A model generated the notes under the pieces. That model saw only the letters and a list, made by a program, of their open reading frames with translations, was not told the DNA's origin and did not search any database. This document shows, piece by piece, positions 7,802 to 16,579 of a stretch of DNA of 64,000 bases. The DNA comes from Symbiodinium natans (Eukaryota > Sar > Dinophyceae > Suessiales > Symbiodiniaceae), in contig CAJNDS010002131.1 in the NCBI GenBank assembly GCA_905221605.1, forward strand, positions 107,001 to 171,000, written 5' to 3'. A program made the position numbers and the translations under genes. How positions within the stretch are numbered: the stretch's first letter is position 1; each line of letters opens with the position of its first letter.

Positions 7802-10179
7802 TTAATCACTATCATCTTTAATCTTCTTTTTCAATTTTGTGATTTCTCCTTTCATTGTTGCCATTTCTTTTTTCATTGTTTTAACCAAATCAAATAACTC
7901 ATCTTTCTCGCTGATAAGGTGTTGCAAAGCGCCCCACAAGATAACTGTCATTTTATTGTATGCTAAGAGTTTCATACCATCATCATTATAAAAGATTATG
8001 TTATCCCATTCAGGGGGCAGTTTAGCATTTTTCACATCGTCGGCTATAAATCCTAGGTTACTCTTTTTATCTTCGTCCTTGGCAAAATTAAAGGTTTTCG
8101 GTTTAATGTATTTAACTACACTATAACAGTCTTTGGTATTCACTTCTTTAATATTCTCTTTTAATTTAAAATCCGATGTTTCAATCAAGGCGGTGCAGGT
8201 TAGAGTTCCTCCAATATCTGCGTTATTTGTTGTAGTAAAGAAACCGTAAACATCAACGCCTGTATTTGTGGCATCTAATCTTGATAAATTGTTATTGCTT
8301 AATCTAATAAATCCATCAGTATCTGGATTATTTATTAATACTCTTTGTTGACCTGACACATCAACATGTGTTATTTCAAGATTACCTAATAGAGTAACTT
8401 TTCCGTCAGTTAATTGAATTTCTGGCGTTGATGATTCTAATCCCATTGTTAAATTCATTTCTCCCGCCGTGTCTCCATTTCTGATATATAACTTATATTG
8501 AGTGTCTAAAACTTCTTTTAATTCGCTACTATTTTGAAACATAAAGCGCCCCCAACTAATAACATCTGCCTCACCAACGATATTACCAATACTATTAAAT
8601 GTTTGATTATTTGTAACTGCTCTATTAATAGTAATTCCGTTAGTGTCGTTTAGTTGTAATGCTATTGTTCCTGTTGTAGGGTCGGTTGCTCTATTTGATT
8701 GTAATGAAAAATTAATTTCGTTAGTTGATATTACGTTTAATGAATTATTAACGTCCGCTCTTTGAAATATTCTACCGGAATTATTAATATAAATATCACT
8801 ATTAAATGTTGATATATTTTGAAATGATGATGTGCCACCAAAATTAGCATTGCCTCCCGATACATTTAACTTATTTGATCCTTGGATTACTCCAATACCT
8901 AAACTTAAGCAATAAACACCATTACCATTTGCTGTGTTCAATAAAAGTAAAGAAGAACTGTCATTACTCGTGTTATATGCATTAATATTAAATGAGTTGA
9001 ATTTTAAATACCCTTGTGCGTTTTTTACTGTCATAACATTGGAAGCATCCGTTGTGTTTTTATAAAATGTTAATCCATTAGCATTATTAATATTTGCATT
9101 TTCACCATCAAAGTTTAAGTCAGTTGTTAAATCTATATTCCCATCTACTTTTAAATTTTGTCTAATAATAGCACTATCAACAACATCTAATGTGTATCCA
9201 CCTGTTAATGTATTTGCTCCTGTATCTAATAATAACGAATGTGATTTAACATACTGATTAGCATTTGCATTTAAATTTAGTATCCTACCTGTATCATCAA
9301 TTGAATTATAACAATCAATACTATCATTATTAAAAGTAATATAACTATCAGTATTCTAACAGTAAATGATAAATTAGCATCTACTGTATTTTCTACTACT
9401 AATCCACCTGTTGGCACTGCTACTTTACCACTCATTTTATAACCTGCGTTATTATTAGTTAGATCAAGTTGTTTAATTGCATCGTCGGATGTATTATTAC
9501 AAAATATTTTATCGCCTTGTAAAGTTATATAACTCGTAGCGTTTTTAAACTCTGCTAATACTTTGTCACCTCCGCCTGTTTGATTGCTGAATAATAATCC
9601 TGCTACTGGCGATATATTAATAGTTGAGTTGTTTAATGTTAAACCGCTATGGATAACTGTAGGGGCGGAACAATCAATAATAGGATTGGCGCTAAATCGG
9701 TTTGTGAAGTCTGATTTGGGAACTCTTAGGTCTAGTAGGTTATCCACTTCAGTAGTTGTGTATCCTGACCCAGCCCCTGCTATTAATGTATCTACCTCAC
9801 CCTTATTGTAATAATTGGTTTGTAATTGGGTGTTAGTCTGGAAATTAGTAGATAAATTTGTGTCTATCTGCGTTGATGTGTAATAGTTAGTAAATGTTGT
9901 ATCAATCTCGGTTCTATCGTAATAGCTACTGGAAATCTGTAAAACCGTTTGGTAAGAAGTAGCTAAGATATGTGATATAGAACTAATGTCGTGAAAATTT
10001 GTCAGTTGCTTAGTGTTTAGAATGTCAATCGCATCGGTATTTGCTTGTATGTTTGAAGAATTCGCGGTGTTGATGTCTCCTAATTCTGTTTTTGTAGCGT
10101 ATAATAAAGAAATGTCTGTTCCACTGACTACAATATTATCTGCTGTTAATGTATTTGTATTATTCAATGTTAGTGTCAT
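7802..10179 (-). pseudogene. Fibre/adhesin gene with S74-type chaperone domain, split by a frameshift
   Basis: One long gene of about 790 codons is interrupted by a single shift near 9353-9358. The upstream frame (10179 to about 9355) opens with coiled-coil-like repeats of the YY.(R/S/K).(E/I)D type seen in phage tail fibres (YYDRTEID, YYTSTQID, YYNKGEVD). It then continues as beta-rich, Asn/Thr-rich sequence. Past the shift it runs into a meaningless hydrophobic tail. The other frame is open from a stop at 9356-9358 and continues the same Asn/Asp/Thr-rich style to 7802. Its end holds SDFKLKENIKE, the hallmark of the peptidase S74 intramolecular chaperone that trimerises fibres and cleaves itself off, then a coiled coil. 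Host attachment is the likely role. A one-base deletion, an assembly error or a programmed shift are all possible. Confidence 0.85.
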
Positions 10180-10212
10180 TATATTAATAAAATAGATAAT
10201 TTTATTAATATA
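10180..10212. terminator. 14-bp perfect hairpin after the third GIY-YIG gene
   Basis: TATATTAATAAAAT and its exact complement flank a 5-nt loop. The hairpin sits between the stop of the GIY-YIG gene (10214) and the start of the fibre gene (10179), both on the minus strand, and holds the fibre gene's TCTA box at the loop edge. Confidence 0.55.
10193..10196 (-). promoter_or_regulatory. TCTA late-type box before the fibre gene
   Basis: Minus-strand TTATCTATTTT lies 13 nt before the fibre ATG at 10179, inside the loop region of the hairpin at 10180-10212. Confidence 0.5.
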
Positions 10213-10213
10213 A

Positions 10214-10846
10214 TTAATTTTCCTGCTGTTGATTTAGATATTCTTGATGCTTTTGTGATTTAAGGTGTCGTGCCTTGTGGTTGTGTGAAAAACTATTACC
10301 GCACGGACATTCTATCACTTGACGGAGTTTTTCTTTGTGTTTCTCACGATAAGTCTTTGCTTGTTCCTTTCTCCTATCTGGGTTCTCTTGGCGCCACTTT
10401 TTAACCTTTTCGCAGAACTTTTCCCTATTTTCCAAATGATAAAGCCGTTTTTGTTCTTGTATATGTTCTTTATTTTCACTCTCCCATTCTTTCTTGTATT
10501 GCCTCCTCTCGTCCAATGAAACAATGGGACGCTTTACAACATTTAAGTCTGCATTTAGTTGTTCTATATAATCCCGTTCAATTCTTCTCGCTTCTAAACT
10601 ACTTTCGCAAAATCGGGTTTCAAGTTCAACCATATCCCAATTATTCCAGTTGCCGTTTTCTCGTATTGTTTGATATACAAAACGGTTATGGAATTTATCA
10701 CTTGGATTTATACACTGCTTCTTATGATTATATTTTCGCGCTGTAAAATCGGTTGTGTGACCTACATATAAACTGTTTATATTCATATCTTTACACACAA
10801 TTTTATAAAAATGAGTATTGCTATAATCTATTGGTTTTCTTGGCAT
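10214..10846 (-). CDS. GIY-YIG endonuclease with C-terminal zinc-finger-like motif (copy 3)
   Basis: This 210-residue nuclease has HFYKIV (12-17) and LYVGH (26-30) as the GIY-YIG pair, an arginine at 37 and an RRIERDYIEQLN segment carrying the catalytic-type glutamate. A charged helical linker leads to one CPCGNSF...H...H motif near the end. The first 100 residues closely follow the gene at 6663, even in the opening Met-Pro and the DYS(K/N)THFYKIVC run. The two are therefore recent duplicates, one having kept a second zinc-finger-like repeat. The gene sits between the fibre and major capsid genes but has the early-type promoter of the other nucleases. Confidence 0.9.
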   Translation of the reverse strand: MPRKPIDYSNTHFYKIVCKDMNINSLYVGHTTDFTARKYNHKKQCINPSDKFHNRFVYQTIRENGNWNNWDMVELETRFCESSLEARRIERDYIEQLNADLNVVKRPIVSLDERRQYKKEWESENKEHIQEQKRLYHLENREKFCEKVKKWRQENPDRRKEQAKTYREKHKEKLRQVIECPCGNSFSHNHKARHLKSQKHQEYLNQQQEN

Positions 10847-10854
10847 AATATCCT

Positions 10855-10894
10855 ATAATATGTTATAAAATGTTAATTCTTTATAACATGTTAT
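10855..10894. terminator. 15-bp hairpin after the major capsid gene
   Basis: The arm 10855-10869 pairs with 10880-10894 at 14 of 15 positions around a 10-nt loop. It lies 18 nt past the capsid stop codon and overlaps the promoter of the next minus-strand gene. Confidence 0.55.
10877..10886 (-). promoter_or_regulatory. Early-type box TTATAAAGAA before the third GIY-YIG gene
   Basis: Minus-strand TTATAAAGAATTAAC lies about 30 nt before the ATG at 10846 and is followed by TATTATAGGATATT, like the box before the first GIY-YIG gene. Confidence 0.45.
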
Positions 10895-10912
10895 ATTAAT
10901 TTTTCAATGCAC

Positions 10913-12346
10913 TTAATCATACACCTTGAGCCCCAAGTCTTTTATTTCTAATATTTGTTCCGACAGTAATGTTATATAAATATTATCAGGCATAGCAGTA
11001 GTTGTTATTGAAGCATTTGCAGGTTTAACTTTTACTAACATCTGTTGTCCAGCCCGTGTATTAATTCCAGTGTATGAACTATCAGGCACTTTTTCAAATG
11101 AAAACCCAAATACAAATTGACGGTCACGATATTGTCTAAAATCAATTGACATTGAATGTTGATGAAACATTGGAAGATTTAATGCCTTTCTTAAGTGGTA
11201 ATAGCATTCTTGAAGTGATGTAATCGGATACTCGGCATATAGTTTAGAACCCAATTGTATTTGCATTTGTAAATCAAAATTATTGTCATAAATTCCTTCA
11301 GTTTGTTCGTCTGATTGTTGCTGTGGGTGATAGAAACGACAAAATTCTTTGTCACAGTATTCGTAACCGGTGCTTGGGTCTCCTTCTTTGTAAAATGTAA
11401 TGAAAGATGCTACTAATTTAGACACTGAACGGATGACTTGGACGTTAATATCGGTTGTGCCTTTTACTGATTGAGATTGAGTAATATAAGTTGTATAAGT
11501 AATGGGTAGGCCTTTTCCTTCTAAAAGATGTTTTACATATTCATTATTTAAGTTATTATCAAGGGTGCAAACATCACAAACAACACGAGCATTATTAATT
11601 TCCCAGTCAACGCTTGTATTTCTAAATTCAGCGTCTGCTTCCGTGGCAGGATTAACATCAGTTACAAACCTATTTCCTACGGCGTCCGCTGTTGTAACAT
11701 CTTCAGGGTTAATTACACAATCAGTAGCATTAGTAACCAGTTCTAATTCAATTGTTAAATTTCCCATATACTTTAATGGTAAATACTTAAACTGACTGAA
11801 TAAACCACATAAGGGCTTAAATCCAACAATCATTTTATCCTTAAAGCCTTGACAAGTTAAACCATTAACTTCATATTTTAATCTTGTATCATTGTCATTA
11901 ACGAGAGTTTTAATTTCATCATCGTATCTATAACCAAAACCTTCATTTGCTTCATCTTTTCGTGCTCCTTGGGACATCATTTTAGAGAACATATGATGCA
12001 CTCGGTTATAATTATCAAAATCTTCAACAACCTGATTACCAGCAATAATTCTCATTCGTCTGAAGAAGCTATAAGGAGGGGATAATGGACGGAGTTTGTT
12101 ATTAAATGTTCCAGGGTCAAGATTTTGTAATGTAAAAAATATTCTTACACTTTGAGGGTCTAACCAAGCATTATCTTCTGCATTTAATGAAAATTTCAAT
12201 ACACGATTACCACTTGTAGGTTTATAGATATTTGAACCAGACGGCCAAAATGTAACACTTCTTCTATCAGTAATATAACTTGAACCCTTGTTGAATTTAA
12301 ATGAGAGGTTGTCAATGAGAATATCTTCAGGTGCAAACGTTTCCAT
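10913..12346 (-). CDS. Major capsid protein (double jelly-roll type)
   Basis: This 477-residue protein would form the hexons of the icosahedral shell. N-terminal stretches such as VTFWPSGSNIYKP, VLKFSLNAEDNAWLDPQS and FFRRMRIIAGNQVVEDFDNY are of the kind seen in PLV/Polinton major capsid proteins. The length fits a double jelly roll. The protein is beta-rich, ends in IKDLGLKVYD, and shows no break. The true start is the ATG at 12346, 16 nt after a TCTA box; a TTG twelve codons further upstream would only add a hydrophobic stub. The call rests on motif style, length and the neighbouring penton and ATPase genes. A structure-based search would settle it. Confidence 0.88.
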   Translation of the reverse strand: METFAPEDILIDNLSFKFNKGSSYITDRRSVTFWPSGSNIYKPTSGNRVLKFSLNAEDNAWLDPQSVRIFFTLQNLDPGTFNNKLRPLSPPYSFFRRMRIIAGNQVVEDFDNYNRVHHMFSKMMSQGARKDEANEGFGYRYDDEIKTLVNDNDTRLKYEVNGLTCQGFKDKMIVGFKPLCGLFSQFKYLPLKYMGNLTIELELVTNATDCVINPEDVTTADAVGNRFVTDVNPATEADAEFRNTSVDWEINNARVVCDVCTLDNNLNNEYVKHLLEGKGLPITYTTYITQSQSVKGTTDINVQVIRSVSKLVASFITFYKEGDPSTGYEYCDKEFCRFYHPQQQSDEQTEGIYDNNFDLQMQIQLGSKLYAEYPITSLQECYYHLRKALNLPMFHQHSMSIDFRQYRDRQFVFGFSFEKVPDSSYTGINTRAGQQMLVKVKPANASITTTAMPDNIYITLLSEQILEIKDLGLKVYD

Positions 12347-12362
12347 AATATATAAACAAAAG

Positions 12363-12366
12363 TAGA
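12363..12366 (-). promoter_or_regulatory. TCTA late-type box before the major capsid gene
   Basis: Minus-strand AATTTCTACTTTTG lies 16 nt before the ATG at 12346. It is flanked by a weak 6-bp inverted repeat (TATAAA at 12351, TTTATA at 12374). Confidence 0.5.
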
Positions 12367-12382
12367 AATTAAATTTATACAA

Positions 12383-12580
12383 TTAATCAAATAAATTAAA
12401 CTTAAACTTAATATTTTCTTGTTTCTTGGCTTTATTCTTAACTTTAATTTCATTCACGGTGTAGTTGCCTTCATTTTGCTCAATTAGCTTCCTTACCTCT
12501 TCGTAAGCGTTTTGTTTAAACTTTTTCTCTTTGGGTTTCTTCTCCATTTGTTCGTATGTTGTGGCTTTGTAAGAGAACAT
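12383..12580 (-). CDS. Hypothetical small basic protein
   Basis: This 65-residue, lysine-rich protein (KKPKEKKFK, KVKNKAKKQ) has predicted helical stretches and no cysteines. It sits between the lipase-like gene and the major capsid gene on the same strand, 36 nt before the capsid start. A small basic virion or DNA-binding protein would fit, but no family is recognised. A short ATT microsatellite lies just upstream of its ATG. Confidence 0.55.
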   Translation of the reverse strand: MFSYKATTYEQMEKKPKEKKFKQNAYEEVRKLIEQNEGNYTVNEIKVKNKAKKQENIKFKFNLFD

Positions 12581-12602
12581 TATTATTATTATTATTGAGA
12601 TG

Positions 12603-13244
12603 TTAATTAAATTGATCTAAAAACTCATCAGTTGTTATAGGTAAATTTCCTGGTTTGTTATGAACATTAGCAATATCAGCATAACTATGGTTATCAAGTG
12701 GGTTTAATGTTCCTCTATTTAATGTTAAACTGCCTTTATCAAACATACTAACAACATCGCCCGTCTTTCTTATTCTTAGATTTGTTCCGGTATCTTCTGG
12801 TGACTGACCTGACACAAAAGGAGACCCATAACTGCGACTTCTGAATATATTGTTATAATCATTATTTATTTGTTGTCCCACAGCCGAACCCAATGAGTGA
12901 CTAATGACGTCGGTAATTCCTGTAAGTTTCTTACCGTCAACCTCTATAGTTCCATCTTTAATAAACTTATCTACATCTTTGTATCTTTTGGTGTGTCTCG
13001 TTTGATAAAGTGGTAATTTTAGATCATCATAAACATCTCTCCCGCTTTTAGTTCCTGCTATGTATAAGATACTGCCATTTTGATAAATTCCATTGGGGTT
13101 TTCGTATGCTAGTTTCAATCCTTGAGTATCAGTTAAGAAGGTCTCCGTCCCTGCTAATTCTTCACTTACTTCATTGTGAATATTGCTTCTCGTTTTGGGC
13201 GCTTCGTATGGTTCAAAATCATCTCTCCGTTTGTGTTTAAACAT
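12603..13244 (-). CDS. Lipase-like (class 3 type) alpha/beta-hydrolase
   Basis: This 213-residue protein has a beta strand leading into a nucleophile elbow, ITDVISHSLGSAV, with serine 117 where lipases have GHSLG. Plausible triad partners follow: aspartate 163 (TGDVVSMFD) and histidine 186 (LDNHSY). The order Ser-Asp-His and the spacing fit class 3 lipases, but the first glycine of GxSxG is serine here. Lipase-like proteins have been described in some PLVs and virophages. The gene ends 22 nt before the next minus-strand gene and is divergent from the penton gene. Its role might be membrane entry or release. Activity is not shown by sequence alone. Confidence 0.65.
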   Translation of the reverse strand: MFKHKRRDDFEPYEAPKTRSNIHNEVSEELAGTETFLTDTQGLKLAYENPNGIYQNGSILYIAGTKSGRDVYDDLKLPLYQTRHTKRYKDVDKFIKDGTIEVDGKKLTGITDVISHSLGSAVGQQINNDYNNIFRSRSYGSPFVSGQSPEDTGTNLRIRKTGDVVSMFDKGSLTLNRGTLNPLDNHSYADIANVHNKPGNLPITTDEFLDQFN

Positions 13245-13259
13245 TATTAAAATAGTTTA

Positions 13260-13263
13260 TAGA
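13260..13263 (-). promoter_or_regulatory. TCTA late-type box before the lipase-like gene
   Basis: Minus-strand AATTCTATAAAC lies 15 nt before the ATG at 13244, in the 92-nt divergent promoter region shared with the penton gene. Confidence 0.45.
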
Positions 13264-13336
13264 ATTATTTTTGTTAAATTATCAAAGATCATTTAATAAA
13301 TTCTTTTAAAATTTAAAAATTTATCATTTAATAATA

Positions 13337-14173
13337 ATGCTCAAGTTCAAAAAAGTTTATATTGACAGCTACTATAAAGTAAGTGGCGCTTCATCAAATT
13401 TTACAATAGATCTACCTGAAACGGTGCAATTGGAAGAGAATATGCTATGTCAAATACATGAGGTAAGCATCCCCCATTCTTGGTATTCAATCAACAGCAC
13501 CAACAACAATTTATATTTCAGACACCAAGTTATACCGCCCGGAGTTATAGCAGGGATCACTTATCGTAAAATAACCATACCAGAAGGCAATTACACAGCG
13601 GTGGATTTGGCACAAACAATTGAAATAGCACTTAATTTACTGGTTGATACAGTTGATAGACCCAACACTTATTCAATAAGCTATAACAGTTCCACTAACA
13701 AGTATACATTCAGTTCCAACTATTCTACGGTCATCTTTGTTGTTTTAACTGATGGGGAAGTAGCACCATTAGCAGGTAGTTTTAGTGATCCTGTTGATGT
13801 TAATAATTTGAGTTCAATTAACCGAGTAATTGGAAACACAACACCCGCCACTGATGCTTATACAAACGTAGCTCCTTATGTGACTAATTTTATTGATTTG
13901 GTCCCTTTCAAGAATTTATATTTGCATTGTAACGAAATAAGCAACTACAACCAATTAACAGTGGCGGGAAATTCAAGCATAGTCAAAAAAGTTCCTGTTA
14001 ATGTTCCCTATTTAGGTGTCATTAACGATAATGAATTAAGCGCCGAAGATTATATTAATGTATCAGGTAAAATGCTACGCCGATTGAATTTTAGACTAAC
14101 TGACCACCTTAACCAAATTGTAAATTTAAACGGGGTGGATATTTCCTTTACACTAACATTTTTTAGGGGATAA
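13337..14173 (+). CDS. Penton-like minor capsid protein
   Basis: This 278-residue protein would form the five-fold vertices. The opening KVYIDSYYKVSGASSNFTID and the following QIHEVSIPHSWYSI are typical of the start of PLV/virophage minor capsid proteins. The rest is beta-rich and Asn/Thr-rich, ending in NGVDISFTLTFFRG, and fits a single jelly-roll fold. It lies in the late block, 92 nt from the divergent lipase-like gene and four genes from the major capsid gene. No obvious TCTA box was found just upstream, unlike in its downstream neighbours. Confidence 0.85.
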   Translation: MLKFKKVYIDSYYKVSGASSNFTIDLPETVQLEENMLCQIHEVSIPHSWYSINSTNNNLYFRHQVIPPGVIAGITYRKITIPEGNYTAVDLAQTIEIALNLLVDTVDRPNTYSISYNSSTNKYTFSSNYSTVIFVVLTDGEVAPLAGSFSDPVDVNNLSSINRVIGNTTPATDAYTNVAPYVTNFIDLVPFKNLYLHCNEISNYNQLTVAGNSSIVKKVPVNVPYLGVINDNELSAEDYINVSGKMLRRLNFRLTDHLNQIVNLNGVDISFTLTFFRG

Positions 14174-14209
14174 TAAATATCTAATTAGAAAAATCTAGAC
14201 TATATTTAT
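14173..14209. terminator. Hairpin after the penton gene containing two TCTA boxes
   Basis: ATAAATAT (14173-14180) pairs with ATATTTAT (14202-14209) across a 21-nt loop. The stem is short, so support is modest. Two TCTA boxes of the next gene lie in or at the edge of the loop. Confidence 0.35.
14180..14197 (+). promoter_or_regulatory. Paired TCTA late-type boxes before the 190-residue gene
   Basis: TCTA occurs at 14180-14183 and 14194-14197 in AT-rich flanks. The second lies 13 nt before the ATG at 14211. Confidence 0.5.
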
Positions 14210-14210
14210 A

Positions 14211-14783
14211 ATGAGTAGTGAAGAGGTTCATGATGTTAAAAATGAAGAAGCAACCGAACCAGTAGCAAATGAAATTATTGAAGAAGCACCTGAAAAAGCA
14301 CCAGAAGAAAAAATTAAAGAAGCTAATGAAGAACAACCAAAAGAAGAAGCAAAGCCAAAAGCAAAAGCAACGGCTAAAAAATTACCTAGGACTGTTAAAG
14401 TGGTTGAGTTAGTTGAATGTAACGCTTGTAATAAAAAGATGTTGCCCAAAAGTTTAAAAAACACACACCCACATTATTGCAAGGGGCAACCAACCGAAAC
14501 ATTACCAGTAAATAAGCAGAAGGCAAGTTATGGGTCAAAGGTAGAACAAAAACTAAGAAAAGAAATTGAAGAAGAGATGAAAAAGAAATACGAAGTGAAA
14601 AATGTTCCAAGTGTTCCGAGTTCTGACAATAAAGTGGAACAAGAAAAGCCCGTAAGAATGAAAGAGGTAGTGAAACAACCAACATCAACAGAATTGCTAC
14701 ATCAGTCGTATAATGAAATCAAAAGGTTAAGACAACAAGAAAAACAAGAAAAGATACAAAGGTTCAGATCCAGTATGTTTTAA
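14211..14783 (+). CDS. Charged protein with a C2HC zinc-finger-like motif
   Basis: This 190-residue protein has a long Glu/Lys/Ala/Pro-rich, probably disordered N-terminus (about residues 1-65). A compact CNACNKKMLPKS...H..YC motif near 71-92 could hold one zinc ion. A helical, basic C-terminal half ends in RLRQQEKQEKIQRFRSS. The build suggests a nucleic-acid or assembly scaffold protein. It sits between the penton gene and a run of unrecognised late genes. I cannot assign a family. Confidence 0.65.
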   Translation: MSSEEVHDVKNEEATEPVANEIIEEAPEKAPEEKIKEANEEQPKEEAKPKAKATAKKLPRTVKVVELVECNACNKKMLPKSLKNTHPHYCKGQPTETLPVNKQKASYGSKVEQKLRKEIEEEMKKKYEVKNVPSVPSSDNKVEQEKPVRMKEVVKQPTSTELLHQSYNEIKRLRQQEKQEKIQRFRSSMF

Positions 14784-14808
14784 AGATTAATATGTAATAA
14801 CATTATAT

Positions 14809-15171
14809 ATGAACAATCTGAAAAGAGTGGAGATAGTGAGAAACGAATTATTAAAGATGAAAACATTTGACACAGATGAGAAATGTTGCATAATTGAAAA
14901 TTATTGTTTTCATTATTTAGCAAATGTTAAGGGCTATGATGTCAATGATGAACTTATGAAACAATTAGTCGTGTTACAAGCGTGTATTAGAACTGAAAGA
15001 CCTGTTCCAAAACAACTAGTTCCACTAAAAAAACTAAAAGAGCATTTAAACAATAATCAGTATGAGTTTCTTGACGAAGACACTGTAAAAATGATGATTG
15101 GAGAAATTGACAAATACTGTATTGACTTTCCTGATGATATACTTGAGATTTTTAAATCAAATATGAAATAA
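14809..15171 (+). CDS. Hypothetical helical protein
   Basis: This 120-residue, apparently all-helical acidic/basic protein contains CC at 27-28 and scattered other cysteines without a zinc pattern. It follows the preceding gene by 25 nt. The upstream TTTTAAAGATTAAT resembles the early-type box weakly, and no TCTA box is seen. I do not recognise it. Confidence 0.6.
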   Translation: MNNLKRVEIVRNELLKMKTFDTDEKCCIIENYCFHYLANVKGYDVNDELMKQLVVLQACIRTERPVPKQLVPLKKLKEHLNNNQYEFLDEDTVKMMIGEIDKYCIDFPDDILEIFKSNMK

Positions 15172-15176
15172 TTGTG

Positions 15177-15204
15177 AATATTAATTATTATCTAAATTAA
15201 TATT
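15177..15204. terminator. 10-bp hairpin with TCTA in its loop
   Basis: AATATTAATT pairs with AATTAATATT around an 8-nt loop (ATTATCTA). It starts 5 nt after the stop of the 120-residue gene. Confidence 0.5.
15191..15194 (+). promoter_or_regulatory. TCTA late-type box before the 106-residue gene
   Basis: TTATCTAAATT lies 14 nt before the ATG at 15209, in the loop of the hairpin at 15177-15204. Confidence 0.5.
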
Positions 15205-15208
15205 AATA

Positions 15209-15529
15209 ATGAGTATGTTTAAGAGCAAAGCGGAATTCAAACGCAAACCCCAAGTCCAAAGATACTACGATATTGATGATACCTTCGGTGTTGCTTCTCG
15301 TAGGAAGTATATGAACGATATGAAGATGATGATTGAAGAAGCGGAGAACCGAGGCAAAAATGTTAGACTACGCAATGATTGGCTACAACATCAGAAGAAA
15401 GCAATATATCAAGGAGAGTTAGACGCCGTTAATCGTCAGTTGGAGAGGCCGATGATGCCAGTAAGAACAAAGGAAGAACTAGAAAAGAGACAAAAAGAAT
15501 TAAAAAATATAATGGCGGAAATAATCTAA
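15209..15529 (+). CDS. Hypothetical basic helical protein
   Basis: This 106-residue protein is rich in Lys/Arg/Glu and Met, with likely helices in the middle (residues 30-75) and at the end (EELEKRQKELKNIM). The first half has VQRYYDIDDTFG. It has no cysteine pattern and no membrane segment. Its TAA stop overlaps the TCTA box of the next gene, so the two are tightly packed in the late block. Function unknown. Confidence 0.6.
   Translation: MSMFKSKAEFKRKPQVQRYYDIDDTFGVASRRKYMNDMKMMIEEAENRGKNVRLRNDWLQHQKKAIYQGELDAVNRQLERPMMPVRTKEELEKRQKELKNIMAEII
15525..15528 (+). promoter_or_regulatory. TCTA late-type box before the 345-residue gene
   Basis: AATAATCTAATTTG overlaps the stop of the preceding gene and lies 11 nt before the ATG at 15540. 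Confidence 0.45.
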
Positions 15530-15539
15530 TTTGTATTAT

Positions 15540-16577
15540 ATGATTAAAACATTAAAATCTGAACTAAGACTTAGACCGACCTACGATGAACTGATAGGAA
15601 TGATTGAAGCACAAGGCGATCCCAACAGACCACCCATTGAACAAGTTATTGACAGAAGGGCTACCTTGTTTAGAAATAATCAGTTCGGTAGTCAATTTGA
15701 TAACGTTGATTTTCTAGGCTTGAAGAAACAAGAAGAAGACAAAGTTAAGGAAGACTTAAGACAAGCTGATCTTAGAAAAACGGCAATGGCTACGGGTTCG
15801 TCAATGGGAGTGTTAAGTTATGGTGGTAGAACCCCAAGCTCTGCATATCAGTCAGGCGGTAGTGACTTCTTGGATCAAATGATTAACGCAGAATATGAAC
15901 AAGCGATAAGAACAGAATTAGAAACAGGTCTTTGCCGTCAAATGGAGAGCCGAGACAGATTAGTGGATGGTGCTAGAAGAGACTTAGGAGATGTTCATTC
16001 CCAACAATTGCCCGTGGGAGTGCCGATACATTCTATGGCTACTGACGTTGAGGATGATGATGATATGCCACCTTTAGAAACACCTACTGAAGTAGCAGAG
16101 GAGGGGGAAGAAGAAGAGGCAACCGATGATGAAGAAACTCAAGTGCCCCCACAATCTAGAAAACATAAGGAAACAATAGATTATAATGAAAATATAGATA
16201 GATGGAGACAAAAAGACATATCAGTAGATGACATACTGTATCAATTACATTTAAGAGGAATAACGCTGACTGAAGAACAAGAAGAAGAAATGTCAAAATT
16301 GAAAACGAAAGGTAAGGGTAAGTCAATAACAAAAAAGGATTATTTGATAAACTATGTGGAAAGACTTATACAAACGGGCAAGTGGGCGGACGAAGTCAAT
16401 GACCAACTTTTAAGAAGTAGGATGGAAGAATGGACACAGATGAAGAAAGGAAAAGGCAAAGGTATGATCAGAAAAGCGTTTGAAAGCGCGGGTAGTGCTT
16501 TATTAGATGCAGATAAGGAAGTCGCAAAGGATGCGTTAATCGCAGGTGCTCAAAGTGCCGTTATGAGTTTGTTATAA
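15540..16577 (+). CDS. Hypothetical late protein with N-terminal RPTYDEL motif
   Basis: This 345-residue protein begins MIKTLKSELRLRPTYDELIG. The LRLRPTYDEL run recurs near the start of the next gene. An acidic low-complexity stretch lies near 178-205 (EDDDDMPP, EEGEEEEATDDEE). A helical domain with basic patches follows (KGKGKSITKKDYLINYVERL, MKKGKGKGMIRK). The end is alanine-rich and looks amphipathic or weakly hydrophobic, a style seen in membrane-active or core virion proteins. The ATG at 15540 is preferred over a TTG three codons earlier. No family is recognised; a structural or scaffold role in the virion is a guess from the context. Confidence 0.65.
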   Translation: MIKTLKSELRLRPTYDELIGMIEAQGDPNRPPIEQVIDRRATLFRNNQFGSQFDNVDFLGLKKQEEDKVKEDLRQADLRKTAMATGSSMGVLSYGGRTPSSAYQSGGSDFLDQMINAEYEQAIRTELETGLCRQMESRDRLVDGARRDLGDVHSQQLPVGVPIHSMATDVEDDDDMPPLETPTEVAEEGEEEEATDDEETQVPPQSRKHKETIDYNENIDRWRQKDISVDDILYQLHLRGITLTEEQEEEMSKLKTKGKGKSITKKDYLINYVERLIQTGKWADEVNDQLLRSRMEEWTQMKKGKGKGMIRKAFESAGSALLDADKEVAKDALIAGAQSAVMSLL

Positions 16578-16579
16578 TA

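Noticed and set aside
12347-12382. Upstream TTG start extending the major capsid protein by 12 residues
   Set aside because: It would read through the TCTA promoter box, and the ATG at 12346 has normal spacing to it.
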